The position numbers and the translations under genes were made by a program. A DNA stretch of 64,000 nt from Hoylesella buccalis ATCC 35310 (GTDB taxonomy: Bacteria > Bacteroidota > Bacteroidia > Bacteroidales > Bacteroidaceae), in the NCBI RefSeq assembly GCF_000177075.1, contig NZ_ADEG01000046.1:1-64000 (forward strand). The letters run 5' to 3'. The notes beneath the pieces are model-generated. The model did not search any database and was not told the DNA's origin. It saw only the letters and a program-made list of their open reading frames with translations. Every line of letters starts with the position of its first letter. The stretch's first letter is position 1. This document shows positions 26,336 through 35,107 of the stretch, piece after piece.

Positions 26336-26337
26336 TT

Positions 26338-26808
26338 TTATTCAGTCTCTTTGGTTGGCTCTGCGCCTTTGCTCATGATTTCTTGCAGGGCCTTGCCGAA
26401 CTCCTCCGGCTGCATGAAAGGTTTCTCTGTCACGTCGTTGCACCACATCTCTATGGTGTCGTCCATGCCAATGAATTTCACAGCTTGTTCGATATTTGCC
26501 ATTTTTAGGTAACGTTTCGGTATCAATAAACGTCCATTGGCGTCGAGTGACAACAGCTCAACGTCGGAAACAAACTGACGGAAGATGAGCTGTTCTTGTG
26601 CATTCCAGCGTGAAAGGCGTCTTCTTAAGGTGTCTAACTGTGCGTTCCATACTGATTCAGGATAGAGGGTGAGGCACGATTGGAACACGTCCTTCCGCAG
26701 AACGAGGCTCTCTTCGCCTGCTGCTTGCAGTACCTTCCTGAACGTTGCCGGCAAGAACACTCTGCCCTTGGCGTCTATCTTTGCTTCTATATTTCCTAAA
26801 AATCGCAT
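26338..26808 (-). CDS. mraZ: Transcriptional regulator / division protein MraZ
   Basis: A 156-residue protein with two AbrB-like repeats (DAKGRVFLPATFRKVL near the N-terminus and SLDANGRLLIPKRYL near 95-110). It starts MRFLGNIEAKIDAKGR. An in-frame ATG at 26886 would add 26 residues but lies upstream of a TATCTTTG promoter box (26844-26851), so the shorter form was chosen. In E. coli MraZ binds its own promoter at TGGGN repeats. Here the promoter side contains GTGGGGAAATGTGGGGAAA on the minus strand, two direct GTGGGG repeats that are good candidates for its operator. Confidence 0.93.
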   Translation of the reverse strand: MRFLGNIEAKIDAKGRVFLPATFRKVLQAAGEESLVLRKDVFQSCLTLYPESVWNAQLDTLRRRLSRWNAQEQLIFRQFVSDVELLSLDANGRLLIPKRYLKMANIEQAVKFIGMDDTIEMWCNDVTEKPFMQPEEFGKALQEIMSKGAEPTKETE

Positions 26809-26843
26809 GTGTACCTCTTTATATGCATATCGATATTTGTTGT

Positions 26844-26885
26844 CAAAGATACATATTTTTCCCCACATTTCCCCACTTTCATACA
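26844..26885 (-). promoter_or_regulatory. mraZ promoter box and candidate MraZ operator
   Basis: TATCTTTG (26844-26851) on the minus strand, with two GTGGGGAAA-type repeats just upstream (about 26859-26877). MraZ proteins are known to bind spaced TGGG(G) direct repeats, so autoregulation is inferred. No TTG sits at the usual -33 distance, which would fit an activator- or repressor-dependent promoter. The rest of the 26809-27132 gap shows only the divergent box at 27113. Confidence 0.5.
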
Positions 26886-27112
26886 TAAAATGATGAGAAA
26901 ATTGTATTTTTAGTTTATTTAACGTATTTTATTCTCTACAACTTCTCGATTCGATGGCTTCAACTTAACTCAGATCAATCGTTCAAAATGATATCTGTAA
27001 CATCCATGAAACACCTGTTTCGTCGTGTGACAACGGTATAACAGATTAGATAATTTTTGAACATTTTTGCATAAAAAAGCGGCATAATACAAAAAGTTAT
27101 GTTATTTTTGCA

Positions 27113-27120
27113 AAGAAAGT
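27113..27120 (+). promoter_or_regulatory. -7 box of the acyltransferase pair
   Basis: TATTTTTG, 12 bases before the ATG at 27133. There is no clear -33 element. Confidence 0.5.
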
Positions 27121-27132
27121 TTTTTGACCTAA

Positions 27133-27981
27133 ATGAGTGACGTAACAAAGAAAACCATAGACATCGATGACATCTTGCGCAGTAAACTAGGCGACAAGGC
27201 TAAATATGTTCCACATTTTGCAACCCGTTGGCTCAAGAAGATTACCCATCAAGATGAAGTGAATCAATTTCTTTGGGAAAGCAAAGACTTGACAGGAGTC
27301 GATTGGCTTGAAGCGTGTGTCCAATATCTGGATGCCTCTTTGGAGGTCAAAGGTAGGGAAAATTTGCCGAATCCACAAGATGGTCGACTATACATCTTCG
27401 CATCAAATCATCCGCTAGGTGGTGCTGACGGGGTCGCTTTGGGCGCTATTATCGGCCGACATTATGGTGGCCGCATCAAATACCTGTTGAATGATTTGTT
27501 GATGAACCTGCCGGGACTGCGCCCTTTAGGCATCGGCATCAATAAAACTGGTAAACAAAGTCGCAATTTCCCCGCAATGGTGGATGCGGCCTTCCAAAGT
27601 GACAACCACATCATCATGTTCCCAGCCGGCCTCTGTTCACGTAAAATCAATGGTCAAATTCGTGACATTCCCTGGAAGAAAACCTTCATTACCAAGAGTG
27701 TTGAATATCAGAGAGACGTGGTACCCATTCATTTTGAGGGGCGAAACTCAGACCGGTTTTATCGTATCGCCAATATCTGTAAGGCCCTGAAATTAAAATT
27801 TAACGTGGCGATGCTGTTCTTAGTTGATGAAATGTATCGCAACAGACACAAGACATTCCGCGTTACGATAGGCAAACCGATACCTTGGCAGACCTTTGAC
27901 AAGCGTAAGAATGCGCAGCAATGGGCGCAGTATGTACAAAATAAAGTATACCAACTGCAACCAACACAAACAGCTGAATAG
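27133..27981 (+). CDS. glsA: Lysophospholipid-type O-acyltransferase, probable glycine-lipid GlsA
   Basis: A 282-residue PlsC-like acyltransferase. The catalytic motif is seen as NHPLGGAD (92-99, an NHxxxxD form) and the second block as FPAGLCS (163-169). There are no clear membrane spans. It is followed 97 bases later by a GNAT-type hemolysin-like acyltransferase. In Bacteroides thetaiotaomicron such a pair (GlsA, GlsB) makes glycine lipids, GlsA adding the second, ester-linked acyl chain. The function here is inferred from that pairing. An ornithine-lipid or general PlsC role is the alternative. Confidence 0.7.
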   Translation: MSDVTKKTIDIDDILRSKLGDKAKYVPHFATRWLKKITHQDEVNQFLWESKDLTGVDWLEACVQYLDASLEVKGRENLPNPQDGRLYIFASNHPLGGADGVALGAIIGRHYGGRIKYLLNDLLMNLPGLRPLGIGINKTGKQSRNFPAMVDAAFQSDNHIIMFPAGLCSRKINGQIRDIPWKKTFITKSVEYQRDVVPIHFEGRNSDRFYRIANICKALKLKFNVAMLFLVDEMYRNRHKTFRVTIGKPIPWQTFDKRKNAQQWAQYVQNKVYQLQPTQTAE

Positions 27982-28078
27982 AGATAACTGAAATATCAAT
28001 CAAGCGTTGAGAGATCTTATTTGAGAGAATCCCATACTCGCAATGAATGGTCCTTCTTCGTCAATCCTCTAAGAAACC

Positions 28079-29080
28079 ATGCAAGAAGAGATTATCCAGC
28101 CCATCGATAGGGAGCTGTTGAAAGCTGAATTGACGCCTGAGAAGCGGCTCCGGATGACGAACAAAAGCCACAACAAAATTTTCGTGGTCACAGCCCATGA
28201 CTCACCCAACGTGATGAAGGAGATTGGACGATTGCGCGAAATTGCCTTCCGTACCGCTGGCGGAGGCACCGGAAAGTCCATGGATATCGATGAATTTGAT
28301 ACCTGCGACAACTGTTACAAGCAGCTGATTGTGTGGAATCCCGATGCGGATGAAATCATCGGAGGCTATCGGTATCAGTACGGTTCCAACTGGGAATTGG
28401 ACGACAATGGGCAGCCTAAGTTGGCCACCAGCCACCTTTTCCATTTCTCCGATAAGTTTCTTCAAGACTACATGCCCTATACCGTAGAGCTGGGAAGGTC
28501 TTTCGTGGCGTTGGAATATCAAAACGTGCGCCGCAACACCAAAAGCATCTTCGCCTTGGACAACCTGTGGGATGGTCTCGGTGCACTGACCGTTCTCAAT
28601 CCTAATCTCAAGTATTTCTTCGGTAAGATGACGATGTACCCTTCTTATATCCGCAGGGGACGTGACATGATACTTTATTTCTTGAAGAAGCATTTTGATG
28701 ATAAGGATCATCTTATCGTGTCGAGAAATCCTTTGGAGTTACAGGAAGATCCCAAAGAATTGGAAAAGTTGTTCTCTGAAACGGATTTCAAGTCAGATTA
28801 CAGAATCCTCAACAGAGAGATACGGCAATTGGGATACAACATCCCTCCCTTGGTTAATGCCTACATGGGGTTAAGTCCTACGATGAAACTGTTTGGCACT
28901 GCCATCAACAATGGGTTCGGTGATGTGGAAGAAACGGGAATCCTGATTTCGGTAGACGAGATATTGGAGGACAAACGTGTACGACATATCGATAGTTTCA
29001 TCAAGGAGCATCGCGAGTCGCTTGAAATCACTTCGGGTGTCAACAACATCATTTATAAGGAAAACAACAACAAGTCATAA
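28079..29080 (+). CDS. glsB: GNAT/hemolysin-like N-acyltransferase, probable glycine-lipid GlsB
   Basis: A 333-residue protein of the OlsB/hemolysin-like GNAT family (IGRLREIAFRTAGGGTGKSMD, VELGRSFVALEYQ). Members use acyl-ACP to N-acylate an amino acid. In Bacteroides the homologous GlsB makes N-acyl-glycine, the first step of glycine lipid synthesis. Here it follows the PlsC-like gene on the same strand, so the pair can complete the pathway. The amino-acid substrate cannot be read from sequence. Ornithine (OlsB) is the alternative. Confidence 0.7.
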   Translation: MQEEIIQPIDRELLKAELTPEKRLRMTNKSHNKIFVVTAHDSPNVMKEIGRLREIAFRTAGGGTGKSMDIDEFDTCDNCYKQLIVWNPDADEIIGGYRYQYGSNWELDDNGQPKLATSHLFHFSDKFLQDYMPYTVELGRSFVALEYQNVRRNTKSIFALDNLWDGLGALTVLNPNLKYFFGKMTMYPSYIRRGRDMILYFLKKHFDDKDHLIVSRNPLELQEDPKELEKLFSETDFKSDYRILNREIRQLGYNIPPLVNAYMGLSPTMKLFGTAINNGFGDVEETGILISVDEILEDKRVRHIDSFIKEHRESLEITSGVNNIIYKENNNKS

Positions 29081-29232
29081 GCAGCCAAAAGTTACAATTG
29101 GTAGTGACTGGCATGCGCATGCTTGTTCATCTGCACCATCTTCAATAGTCAGAATTTGCATGATTCAAACAGTAGGAGGTGGCGTATACATTTAGCTAAT
29201 TCACTATTATTAACTAACAAGAACCAACAGAC

Positions 29233-31590
29233 ATGAGAAAAATTTCAATGGCATTACTGGCTTTCGCCGGCATTTTTGGCATGATGTCCTGTACGAAAAC
29301 TGACAATGCAACAACAGAAGACCTGACAAACTATGTAGAGCCACGCATCGGAACGGCGCACTGTCGTTATTTCCACATGGCTCCCGGTGCCTTACCTTTC
29401 GGCATGGCTAAGCCCGGGCCATCAACCAATGGACATTATGGGAATAAATCTGGCTGGGAGGCTACGGGTTATGATTATCGTGACACCAGCATCGAGGGAT
29501 TCCCCTGCCTGCACGAATTCCAGATTGGAGGCATCACGTTGATGCCCACCGTGGGCAAATTGTTCACCGTACCTGGCGACACTGCCATGACGGACGAGCG
29601 TAAAGGCTACCGCTCACGCTTCTCGCACGATGATGAAGTGGCCACGGCTGGCTACTACTCTGTGCTACTCAAGGACTACAATGTCACGGCCGAAATGACG
29701 GCCACCACGCGTGTTGCCTTCCAGCGTTACACCTTCCCGGCCAGCAAGGAGAGCCGCATCCTCTTTGATATCGGTAACCGCCAGGGCGAAAGTGGTGCCG
29801 TAAAGGATGCCTCAGTACAGATTAAGGATAACGGAACCGTTGTCGAAGGCTGGGTGATCACCCTGCCTGAGTATGTAAAGAAATACCAGCCGGGCGCCGA
29901 AGTCCCCTTGTATTTCCATGCCGTTGTCGACAAGAAACCTGTTGGGGTAGGTACTTTCAACGGCGAAACCGTTAAAGCTGACTCGCTGTCCACTACGGGT
30001 TTGGGCGCGGGTGCTTATCTGACGTTCGAGACAACTGATCAGGAAAAGATTACCGTAAAGGTGGGTGTGTCCTACACTTCGGTGGAGAATGCCCAGAAGA
30101 ACCTTGAGGCTGAGGCGCAGGACTTGGCTTTTGACGAGGCTAAGGAGCAGTCGCATGAGGCTTGGAATGAGCATTTGAGTCGCATTGCGGTTGAAACAAC
30201 GAACAAGGATGATAAGGTGAAATTCTACACAGGATTGTATCATGCCATCTTGGGTCGTGGTATTGCCAGTGACGTAAACGGCGCTTACCCCAAACACGAT
30301 GGTACCGTTGGCCAAATTGAGATGAAGGATGGCAAACCTGCTTTCAACCTCTACAATACCGATGCCATGTGGGGAGCACAGTGGAATCTCAACCAAGTGT
30401 GGATCATGGCCTATCCCGAGCACATGTCCGACTTCATCAGCAGTCATCTTCAGGTATACAAAGACAGTGGATGGTTGGGCGATGGACTGGCCAATAGCCG
30501 TTATGTATCGGGCGTAGGAACCAATCAGTTGAGCTTGATGATTGCAGCGGCTTATGCTTGTGGAATCCGTGATTTCGATGTTAATCTTGCCTACGAGGCC
30601 TGCCGCAAGAACGAGTTGGATGGTGAGAACCGACCATTTGGTGCAGGAAAGACCGATACCAAACTCTTTGTAGAACACGGTTATGTGCCTCACCAGGACA
30701 CGGGTGAAGGATCAGACGAAATGTTCATGTTCTCTGCTTCGCACACCTTGGAGTATGCTTTTGGCGCATGGGCTACCGCACAGATGGCCAAGGCATTGGG
30801 AAAGACAGACGACTATAAGAAGTTGATGGATCTTTCCAAGGGCTGGGAACGCATCTATGACACGTCAACCAATTTTGTTCGTCCGAAGAAGGCCGATGGC
30901 AGCTTCATTGAGAATTTTGACCCAATACAAGTATGGCGCGGATTCCAGGAAGGCAACGCTTGGCAGTATACGTTCTATGCGCCGCACGATGCCAAAGCGT
31001 TGGTGGCTAAGGTGGGTGCCGAAGAGTTCAACAACCGTTTGGATAGCATCTTCACCCAATCGCAGAAGCTCATCTTCAGCGGTGGTACCGAGGTGGGTGC
31101 TTTCGCTGGATTGAAGACGCTTTACAACCAAGGCAACCAGCCTTGTCTGCACATCTCATGGATGTTCAACGAGGCTGGCAAGCCATCGCACACCCAGAAG
31201 TGGGTGCGTGCCATCTTGGACGAGTTCTATGGTACAGATGGTATTCATGGCTACGGTTACGGACAGGATGAGGACCAGGGTCAGTTGGGTGCTTGGTTCG
31301 TACAGTCGTCTATCGGTATGTTCGATGTCAAGGGACTCACAGCCGAGCAACCGTCCTTTGGTTTAGGTAGTCCTTTGTTCGACAAGATTACCATTCGTCT
31401 GAACAAGGATTATTATAAGGGTGACAAGTTTGTCATCAACGTGAGCAACAACAGCAAGGAGAATATCTATGTGCAGGAATACAAGCTCAACGGAAAGACG
31501 CTCGACAGCACTTACTTGCCGTTCGCAACCTTCACCGAGGGCGGCACACTGGATGTGACCATGGGCAATACGCCTAAGGACAAGTATTAA
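29233..31590 (+). CDS. GH92 alpha-mannosidase lipoprotein
   Basis: A 785-residue protein with a lipoprotein signal (MRKISMALLAFAGIFGMMSC, Cys 20). The GH92 fold pattern runs from the N-terminus (YVEPRIGTAHCRYFHMAPGA) through EGNAWQYTFYAPHD to DEDQGQLGAWFVQSSIGMFD near the end. GH92 enzymes are calcium-dependent exo-alpha-mannosidases that trim host or yeast mannans. The usual GNEPSHH-type segment reads GNQPCLHISWMFNEAG, so it belongs to a divergent branch and its linkage specificity is open. No SusC/SusD genes are next to it, so it is not in a visible utilisation locus. Two hairpins follow it. Confidence 0.88.
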   Translation: MRKISMALLAFAGIFGMMSCTKTDNATTEDLTNYVEPRIGTAHCRYFHMAPGALPFGMAKPGPSTNGHYGNKSGWEATGYDYRDTSIEGFPCLHEFQIGGITLMPTVGKLFTVPGDTAMTDERKGYRSRFSHDDEVATAGYYSVLLKDYNVTAEMTATTRVAFQRYTFPASKESRILFDIGNRQGESGAVKDASVQIKDNGTVVEGWVITLPEYVKKYQPGAEVPLYFHAVVDKKPVGVGTFNGETVKADSLSTTGLGAGAYLTFETTDQEKITVKVGVSYTSVENAQKNLEAEAQDLAFDEAKEQSHEAWNEHLSRIAVETTNKDDKVKFYTGLYHAILGRGIASDVNGAYPKHDGTVGQIEMKDGKPAFNLYNTDAMWGAQWNLNQVWIMAYPEHMSDFISSHLQVYKDSGWLGDGLANSRYVSGVGTNQLSLMIAAAYACGIRDFDVNLAYEACRKNELDGENRPFGAGKTDTKLFVEHGYVPHQDTGEGSDEMFMFSASHTLEYAFGAWATAQMAKALGKTDDYKKLMDLSKGWERIYDTSTNFVRPKKADGSFIENFDPIQVWRGFQEGNAWQYTFYAPHDAKALVAKVGAEEFNNRLDSIFTQSQKLIFSGGTEVGAFAGLKTLYNQGNQPCLHISWMFNEAGKPSHTQKWVRAILDEFYGTDGIHGYGYGQDEDQGQLGAWFVQSSIGMFDVKGLTAEQPSFGLGSPLFDKITIRLNKDYYKGDKFVINVSNNSKENIYVQEYKLNGKTLDSTYLPFATFTEGGTLDVTMGNTPKDKY

Positions 31591-31603
31591 AATAGACTTC
31601 ATT

Positions 31604-31680
31604 CGACGCACCGCAAAGGCGGTGCGTCGCCGTAATCGAAGCGTGCCAGCCCCTTGATTAGCCAGGGGTAGGCACGCTTT
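31604..31680 (+). terminator. Tandem hairpins after the GH92 gene
   Basis: Hairpin one has arms CGACGCACCGC and GCGGTGCGTCG (31604-31629). Hairpin two has arms AAGCGTGCC and GGCACGCTT (31639-31680), followed by TTCCTC. The second is the more terminator-like. Confidence 0.65.
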
Positions 31681-31835
31681 CCTCATGCTGCCCAAGTTGC
31701 CCTGTATCGGAAGTGTAGCTGTTTACCTGGCTTCGTCAACTTCGTCAGAACAATTTTGCCTCTACAGGGCGTAGTTCTTCAACGTGCACCTATGAGGGTG
31801 TATCAAACAAATCACAAATGAAGAGAACCGCCTTT

Positions 31836-31868
31836 GAAAAAAGTATTTCGGTAATTCAATTACCGAAA
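31836..31868 (-). terminator. Terminator after the AlbA_2 gene
   Basis: A perfect 11-bp inverted repeat, TTTCGGTAATT and AATTACCGAAA (31846-31868), with a one-base centre. On the minus strand it is followed by TACTTTTTT (31836-31844). It lies about 40 bases past the AlbA_2 gene end. Nothing else was seen in the 31681-31835 stretch. Confidence 0.7.
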
Positions 31869-31906
31869 AGGCGACTTAGTCACTTCTAAACGACTAAGAT
31901 AAGTGA

Positions 31907-33349
31907 CTAAGATAAAGCCCGCACGTACTTTTGATTTCTACTGTTGGGCTTTTCAGGTATTGTCATTTCAAGAAATCCATTCTCTATCAAAGGGTCGATA
32001 TATCGACTTTTAGCGTTGTTACGGTGCTTTAGTCCCAAGTGCGCCATAATCTCCGTGAGACTTCTGGGGCGTTCACAGAAAGCCAAAACCTCGTTCATCG
32101 TTTCTGTTGACTTAGTCGCTGACTTAGTCACTTTTTCTCCGTCAGTGACTAAGTTAAGTGACAAAGATGGTTGCACCATCACTTCGAAAGCTGTAATTTT
32201 ACTTACATTGAAGACAGGTTCTGGATTTCCGTTGTCTCTTAGCATGGTTTTGACACGCTGAATGCCTCGATTGAACATATTCACGTATTTCATTCCACGC
32301 ATAGCTTCAGCGATGATAGGGTTTCGATAATCGTTGACTGTTGGAAAGTTTTCAGGACGAGCTTCCCCATACAAGCCTCCTGCATTGAGAATTTCAATCC
32401 GATTACTAAACTGGTATATTCTGATAGGCATGTTAGACTGATAGTCACGATGCATACAGGCATTCATCAGCAACTCCCGAAGTGCTAACTCAGGGTAGTT
32501 AAACACAATCTGTTCTCGCAGCATACTCACAGGCATCGGACGTGCTGTGACGATAGCATCTTTCACAAAGCTTTCCAGCTTAGGAAGTATTGAACACAGA
32601 CTGCCACGAATCTGTCTTTCGTTAAGAATCTCACTTCCTGTGTCCTCTCCTGCGAAATGCACATATTGAACATAACAACCATGCAGGAAGAAAGAGGCAT
32701 TTTTCCCGAAAAGAATAATGGCGGCATTTGTAGGGCAATCGTTGGCAATGTCATAAAGATGGATTGCTGCTAATTGTTCTTGTAAAGACCGATTATCCGT
32801 CATCAGGATATCAGTGTCTATTATCTGTGGGAGATATTCCTGCTTTATAAACTGGACATCAATATCCTTTAGTGATGAACCGAAACAAGGCATGGCATCG
32901 AATGAAGCCATATAAGATGTCCTTTTTTCCAAAAGCACTCTTTCTTCTGACTCCGTGGCAATATCCCGACGCGGTCCTATACGTATAAAGGTGCGTCCAC
33001 GATAACGAACCGGCGGAATCAAAGCGGGTGACACCTCTACAACAAGCAAATCGCCTTCATCAAACTCAAACTTTTCTACAGACATAATCGGCAAAGGAAG
33101 TATATTGCCGTCAGAACGAATCCCCGCTATTTTCTTCATCAAGGTATCATCTACCCTTAGCCCAGATAAAGTTCCATTGTCATGAGCGCCTAAAATAAGA
33201 TAACCTTTTTTCCGACAGTTCGGTAAATCATTTGAAAATGCACAAATAGCCTCCTGAAACTTATCCATGTCGCCTGTAGAAATTGTACGCTCTATTCTGT
33301 AGGTTTCTGTGCTGCGTAAAAGTTCAAGAACTTCATCTTTTGTTACCAT
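31907..33349 (-). CDS. AlbA_2/Schlafen-type ATP-binding protein
   Basis: A 480-residue protein. An N-terminal AlbA_2 (Schlafen-like) domain (about 10-130; AFSNDLPNCRKKGYLILGAHD, PPVRYRGRTFIRIG) is followed by a HATPase_c_4 region (about 270-385; LALRELLMNACMHRDYQ, NRIEILNAGGLYG). A winged-helix-like C-terminus (about 420-480) follows a linker, VTDGEKVTKSATKST. The linker DNA contains repeated TTAGTCAC/GTGACTAAG words, which recur at the gene's 3' end. Such proteins are common in Bacteroidetes and are often annotated as transcriptional regulators or linked to defence, but no function is established. It stands alone, in an area with few other genes. Confidence 0.82.
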   Translation of the reverse strand: MVTKDEVLELLRSTETYRIERTISTGDMDKFQEAICAFSNDLPNCRKKGYLILGAHDNGTLSGLRVDDTLMKKIAGIRSDGNILPLPIMSVEKFEFDEGDLLVVEVSPALIPPVRYRGRTFIRIGPRRDIATESEERVLLEKRTSYMASFDAMPCFGSSLKDIDVQFIKQEYLPQIIDTDILMTDNRSLQEQLAAIHLYDIANDCPTNAAIILFGKNASFFLHGCYVQYVHFAGEDTGSEILNERQIRGSLCSILPKLESFVKDAIVTARPMPVSMLREQIVFNYPELALRELLMNACMHRDYQSNMPIRIYQFSNRIEILNAGGLYGEARPENFPTVNDYRNPIIAEAMRGMKYVNMFNRGIQRVKTMLRDNGNPEPVFNVSKITAFEVMVQPSLSLNLVTDGEKVTKSATKSTETMNEVLAFCERPRSLTEIMAHLGLKHRNNAKSRYIDPLIENGFLEMTIPEKPNSRNQKYVRALS

Positions 33350-33611
33350 ATCCTTTACTGTATATTCTCATTAAATTTCAAGCTGTCAAGCATCGGGACG
33401 GAATTCGTCTTGCCCATTCTTACAGGTAAATTCTGCCGTAAAATGGAAGGTGTTATTGTTAGGATGCTCAAAATTAAGAATTTCATATCATAACTGCAAG
33501 CAAAAAAGGTTATTATTGAACAACATTGATATTTTCTTGTATTTGGAGTATTTTTCGTTAGCTATAGCGTATCTTTATGACACAAATCAAGGTGTCTATG
33601 CCCTGCCGCTG

Positions 33612-33694
33612 CAAGGTCAATGGGTTTGCCAAGCAAGGTCAATGCTATTGGCAGTCAAAGTCAATGTGTTTGACGGTCAAAGTCAATGCTTTTG
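33612..33694. repeat. 22-bp palindromic tandem array, locus 4
   Basis: Four units at 33612, 33634, 33656 and 33678, exact 22-bp period, with cores such as CAAAGTCAATGTGTTTG and CAAAGTCAATGCTTTTG. It is in the 416-base gap between the AlbA_2 gene and dgt. No gene in that gap can be supported. Confidence 0.88.
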
Positions 33695-33765
33695 TAAGGG
33701 ATTCTATATCAGTGTGTTGTAAAGGATGTTTGCAGAGTGGGCAGCGAGTCGTGATACTTCCGGCA

Positions 33766-35103
33766 TCAGATAACTGGTAGGGAGATTCCGTTAATCTTCT
33801 GATAGATGTCCAAGGCATACACATCGGTCATGCCGCTGATATAGTCAATCACGGCCATGATGCGCGTTTCAAGGTCAGGACTTTGTATGTCGTACTGGCT
33901 ACTGAATCGCCGCATGAGCTGTTGCGAATAGAAACGGTCGGGATTGACGGCCGCCTCGATGAGCGTCTGCATAAGTGTCTGCATGATTTTATAACCCGCC
34001 AGCTCCACATCCAGCACGGGTTTGCTGTGGTAGATGCGCTCGTACGACAGTTCTGCGCATTGCCTGTAAGCCTTACGCTGTAGCTCACTGATGTGGTCGA
34101 TGAGCGAGCCTTGTAGCGTACCGTCCAGTATCGCTTCCTCGTTTGCCACGAAGGCTTCCACGCATTCGTTAACCAGTTTGCCCACAGCCGAGGCCCGCAT
34201 ATACACCACCTTTTCGTTGTTGTCGGTCACGCCCTCGTCTTTGATGCGTTGTCGGATGTGATCTTGCATCTCTGGGGCAAAGAAATTCATGAGCAAATGC
34301 TCTGTTTCTTCGTATGAGAGAATCTTGAGTTTATGGGCGTCTTCAATGTCCATGATCTCGTAGCAGATATCATCCGCAGCCTCAACCAGATAAACCAGCG
34401 GGTGACGTGCATACCGTAAGGGTTGGTGTGGTTCAGAGAGTTTGTTAATTTCCAGTTCTTCTGCCACCTTGACGTAGGTGTCTTCTTCGGATGAGAAGAA
34501 ACCAAATTTTCGGTGACTCCCTGCCAGACTGCTGGCAAATGGATATTTCACGATGCTGGCCAGGGTGGAGTAGGTCATCACGAAGCCGCCTATTCGCCGA
34601 CCGTTGAACCGGTGCGTAAGCAGTCGGAAGGCGTTGGCGTTACCTTCGAAGTGGGTGATATCGTCCCAGAATCGTTCTCTTACGCGCTCCTGCAAGTAGG
34701 TTCCGGCACCCTCGGTGAAGAAGGTTTGGATGGCTTTCTCGCCGCTGTGTCCGAACGGAGGGTTGCCCATGTCGTGTGCCAGACAGGCCGCACTGACGAT
34801 GGTTCCTATCTGTTCAAACGTCGTTCCACGCAGTTCGGGATGCTTCTCGCACAGTTGTGCAGCTACGTCATTGCCCAGCGACATGCCCACCGAGGCCACT
34901 TCCAACGAGTGGGTGAGGCGGTTGTGCACGAAGATGGAACCGGGTAGGGGAAACACTTGCGTCTTGTTCTGCATGCGTCTGAACGGTGCCGAGAAAATAA
35001 GACGGTCGTAGTCGCGTTTAAACTCCGACCGGTCGTCATGACGTTCGGTGTGCTTGAGCTCTTGTCCAAGCCTTTTGTTGGAAATTAATTTTTGCCATTT
35101 CAT
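33766..35103 (-). CDS. dgt: Deoxyguanosinetriphosphate triphosphohydrolase-like dNTPase
   Basis: A 445-residue HD-domain phosphohydrolase. Metal ligands are visible as HNRLTHSLE (His 65) and AHDMGNPPFGH (His 110, Asp 111). The family releases triphosphate from dNTPs and so controls dNTP pools. Many members act on several dNTPs, so strict dGTP specificity is not assured. It is divergent from dut, another nucleotide-pool enzyme. Its -7 box TACTTTTG ends four bases before the ATG, which predicts a leaderless mRNA. Confidence 0.93.
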   Translation of the reverse strand: MKWQKLISNKRLGQELKHTERHDDRSEFKRDYDRLIFSAPFRRMQNKTQVFPLPGSIFVHNRLTHSLEVASVGMSLGNDVAAQLCEKHPELRGTTFEQIGTIVSAACLAHDMGNPPFGHSGEKAIQTFFTEGAGTYLQERVRERFWDDITHFEGNANAFRLLTHRFNGRRIGGFVMTYSTLASIVKYPFASSLAGSHRKFGFFSSEEDTYVKVAEELEINKLSEPHQPLRYARHPLVYLVEAADDICYEIMDIEDAHKLKILSYEETEHLLMNFFAPEMQDHIRQRIKDEGVTDNNEKVVYMRASAVGKLVNECVEAFVANEEAILDGTLQGSLIDHISELQRKAYRQCAELSYERIYHSKPVLDVELAGYKIMQTLMQTLIEAAVNPDRFYSQQLMRRFSSQYDIQSPDLETRIMAVIDYISGMTDVYALDIYQKINGISLPVI

Positions 35104-35107
35104 AACG

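Noticed and set aside
29812..30693. A 293-codon open frame antisense to the GH92 gene
   Set aside because: Low-complexity reverse-frame reading of a well-supported gene.
33612..33694. A CRISPR array or coding repeat for the 22-bp loci
   Set aside because: Only 5-bp variable segments separate the cores, far too short for spacers, and 22 is not a multiple of three.
33450..33722. A 90-codon open frame over the 22-bp array between the AlbA_2 gene and dgt
   Set aside because: It runs through the repeat array, has no ribosome binding site and no recognisable protein features.
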